Below, one piece after another: positions 7,147 to 7,591 of a stretch of DNA of 7,591 nt. The position numbers and the translations under genes are program-made. Every line of letters starts with the position of its first letter. The stretch's first letter is position 1. The notes beneath the pieces are model-generated. The model did not search any database and was not told where the DNA came from. It was given only the letters and a program-made list of their open reading frames with translations. The stretch is from Selenomonadaceae bacterium (GTDB lineage Bacteria; Bacillota; Negativicutes; Selenomonadales; Selenomonadaceae): assembly GCA_016286075.1 (NCBI GenBank), contig JAEERZ010000107.1, forward strand, positions 1 to 7,591, in the 5' to 3' direction.

Positions 7147-7591
7147 TGGGAAAGACGATGCGCGAAGTTCTCGACATTTCGGCCTATCTTGTCGTCGGGC
7201 CGGAAAATACCGAGGGGCGGCCCGTGCGGGAAATCGTCCGGGCGGCGCTGCATGCGGGTTTTACCTGCGTGCAGATTCGCTCAAAGGAAGCGAGCGCCCG
7301 GGAGATGATCGAGCTGCTCCGTGAGGCGGCGGAGGAAATCGCTGCAGCGGGCGCGTCGGAGCGCGTGGCCCTGTTGGCGGACGACCGTCTCGACGTGGTG
7401 CTGGCGGCGCGAAAAATGGGAATCAAGGCGGACGGCGTCCACGTCGGACAGTCGGACGTTCCGCCGGAAATCTGCCGCGCTTATTTGGGAGAAGAGGCCG
7501 TCGTCGGCCTTTCTGCGCGCACCGACGAGCTCATCTCTTATGTGCGGGAAACCGATACAGGCGGTATTGATTACTTTGGCGCTGGGCCGCT
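7146..7591 (+). CDS. thiE: Thiamine-phosphate synthase ThiE (partial, runs off the window)
   Basis: ThiE joins HMP-diphosphate to hydroxyethylthiazole phosphate, giving thiamine phosphate and pyrophosphate. The first 148 residues are visible and fit the N-terminal two thirds of the TIM-barrel enzyme: strand SAYLVVGPEN, CVQIRSKE at 41-48 with the HMP-PP-binding pattern Q43, R45, K47, LADDR at 77-81, ADGVHVGQSDVP at 95-106, GLSART at 121-126 and the start of the phosphate-binding DYFGAGP at 142-148. Two departures from common family forms are D79 where asparagine is usual (NDR), and QIRSK for QLREK. The regulator-like paralogue TenI is less likely because the ADGVHxGQ and Q-x-R-x-K patterns are kept. 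ATG 7146 overlaps the preceding stop and has GGAAGG at 7131-7136 nine bases ahead; ATG 7158 is a weaker alternative. The 3' end lies beyond the window. Confidence 0.93.
   Translation, partial: MGKTMREVLDISAYLVVGPENTEGRPVREIVRAALHAGFTCVQIRSKEASAREMIELLREAAEEIAAAGASERVALLADDRLDVVLAARKMGIKADGVHVGQSDVPPEICRAYLGEEAVVGLSARTDELISYVRETDTGGIDYFGAGP

Noticed and set aside
4983..7253. Very long minus-strand open frame (756 codons) across ftsY, thiM and the thiamine-binding protein gene
   Set aside because: Its translation is rich in R, H and P with no recognisable domain, and it is opposite three genes with clear conserved motifs. It arises from GC-biased third codon positions.

Overview
The window is a stretch of bacterial housekeeping chromosome, densely coded on the + strand. 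The gene order (a bacterial-type smc directly followed by ftsY), a B. subtilis-like SMC of about 1185 residues, a short FtsY lacking a long acidic N-terminal domain, strong purine-rich ribosome binding sites and a tRNA gene with encoded CCA all point to a Firmicutes-type genome. The fairly GC-rich coding bias and the exact flavour of the proteins (for example the SQNKID form of the SMC Q-loop region) make a member of the Negativicutes (Selenomonas/Veillonella relatives) my best guess. That is inference, not proof.

Layout. At the left edge there is the probable last 15 codons of an upstream gene, whose TAG overlaps the GTG start of a HAD-family phosphatase of the phosphoserine-phosphatase type (48-677). 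It is followed by an unrecognised 148-residue soluble protein (709-1155). Next comes a stand-alone tRNA-Arg(CCU) gene (1206-1282) with its own sigma-70-type promoter and a strong intrinsic terminator (1297-1330). The terminator isolates the left part from the next transcription unit.

A new promoter (-10 at 1355-1360) then drives smc (start probably TTG 1393, end 4950), the ATPase of the condensin-like SMC-ScpAB complex. After a 77-base AT-rich spacer comes ftsY (5028-5960), the signal recognition particle receptor. With only 18 bases between them follows thiM (hydroxyethylthiazole kinase, 5979-6827), then a small MTH1187/YqgV-family thiamine-binding protein (6841-7146), then thiE (thiamine-phosphate synthase, from 7146), which runs off the right edge.

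How the genes work together. SMC organises and segregates the chromosome, and FtsY docks ribosome-SRP complexes at the membrane. ThiM and ThiE form a thiazole salvage and thiamine phosphate assembly pair: ThiM phosphorylates hydroxyethylthiazole, and ThiE joins the product to HMP-diphosphate. The small protein between them probably binds thiamine or a related compound. No terminator, promoter or TPP riboswitch is visible between ftsY and thiE, so the thiamine genes look like read-through members of the smc-ftsY operon.

I see no mobile element, CRISPR array, toxin-antitoxin pair or obviously new system. The points most worth a second look are the unregulated-looking thiamine cassette, the variant active-site motifs in ThiM, ThiE and the HAD protein, and the uncharacterised 148-residue protein.
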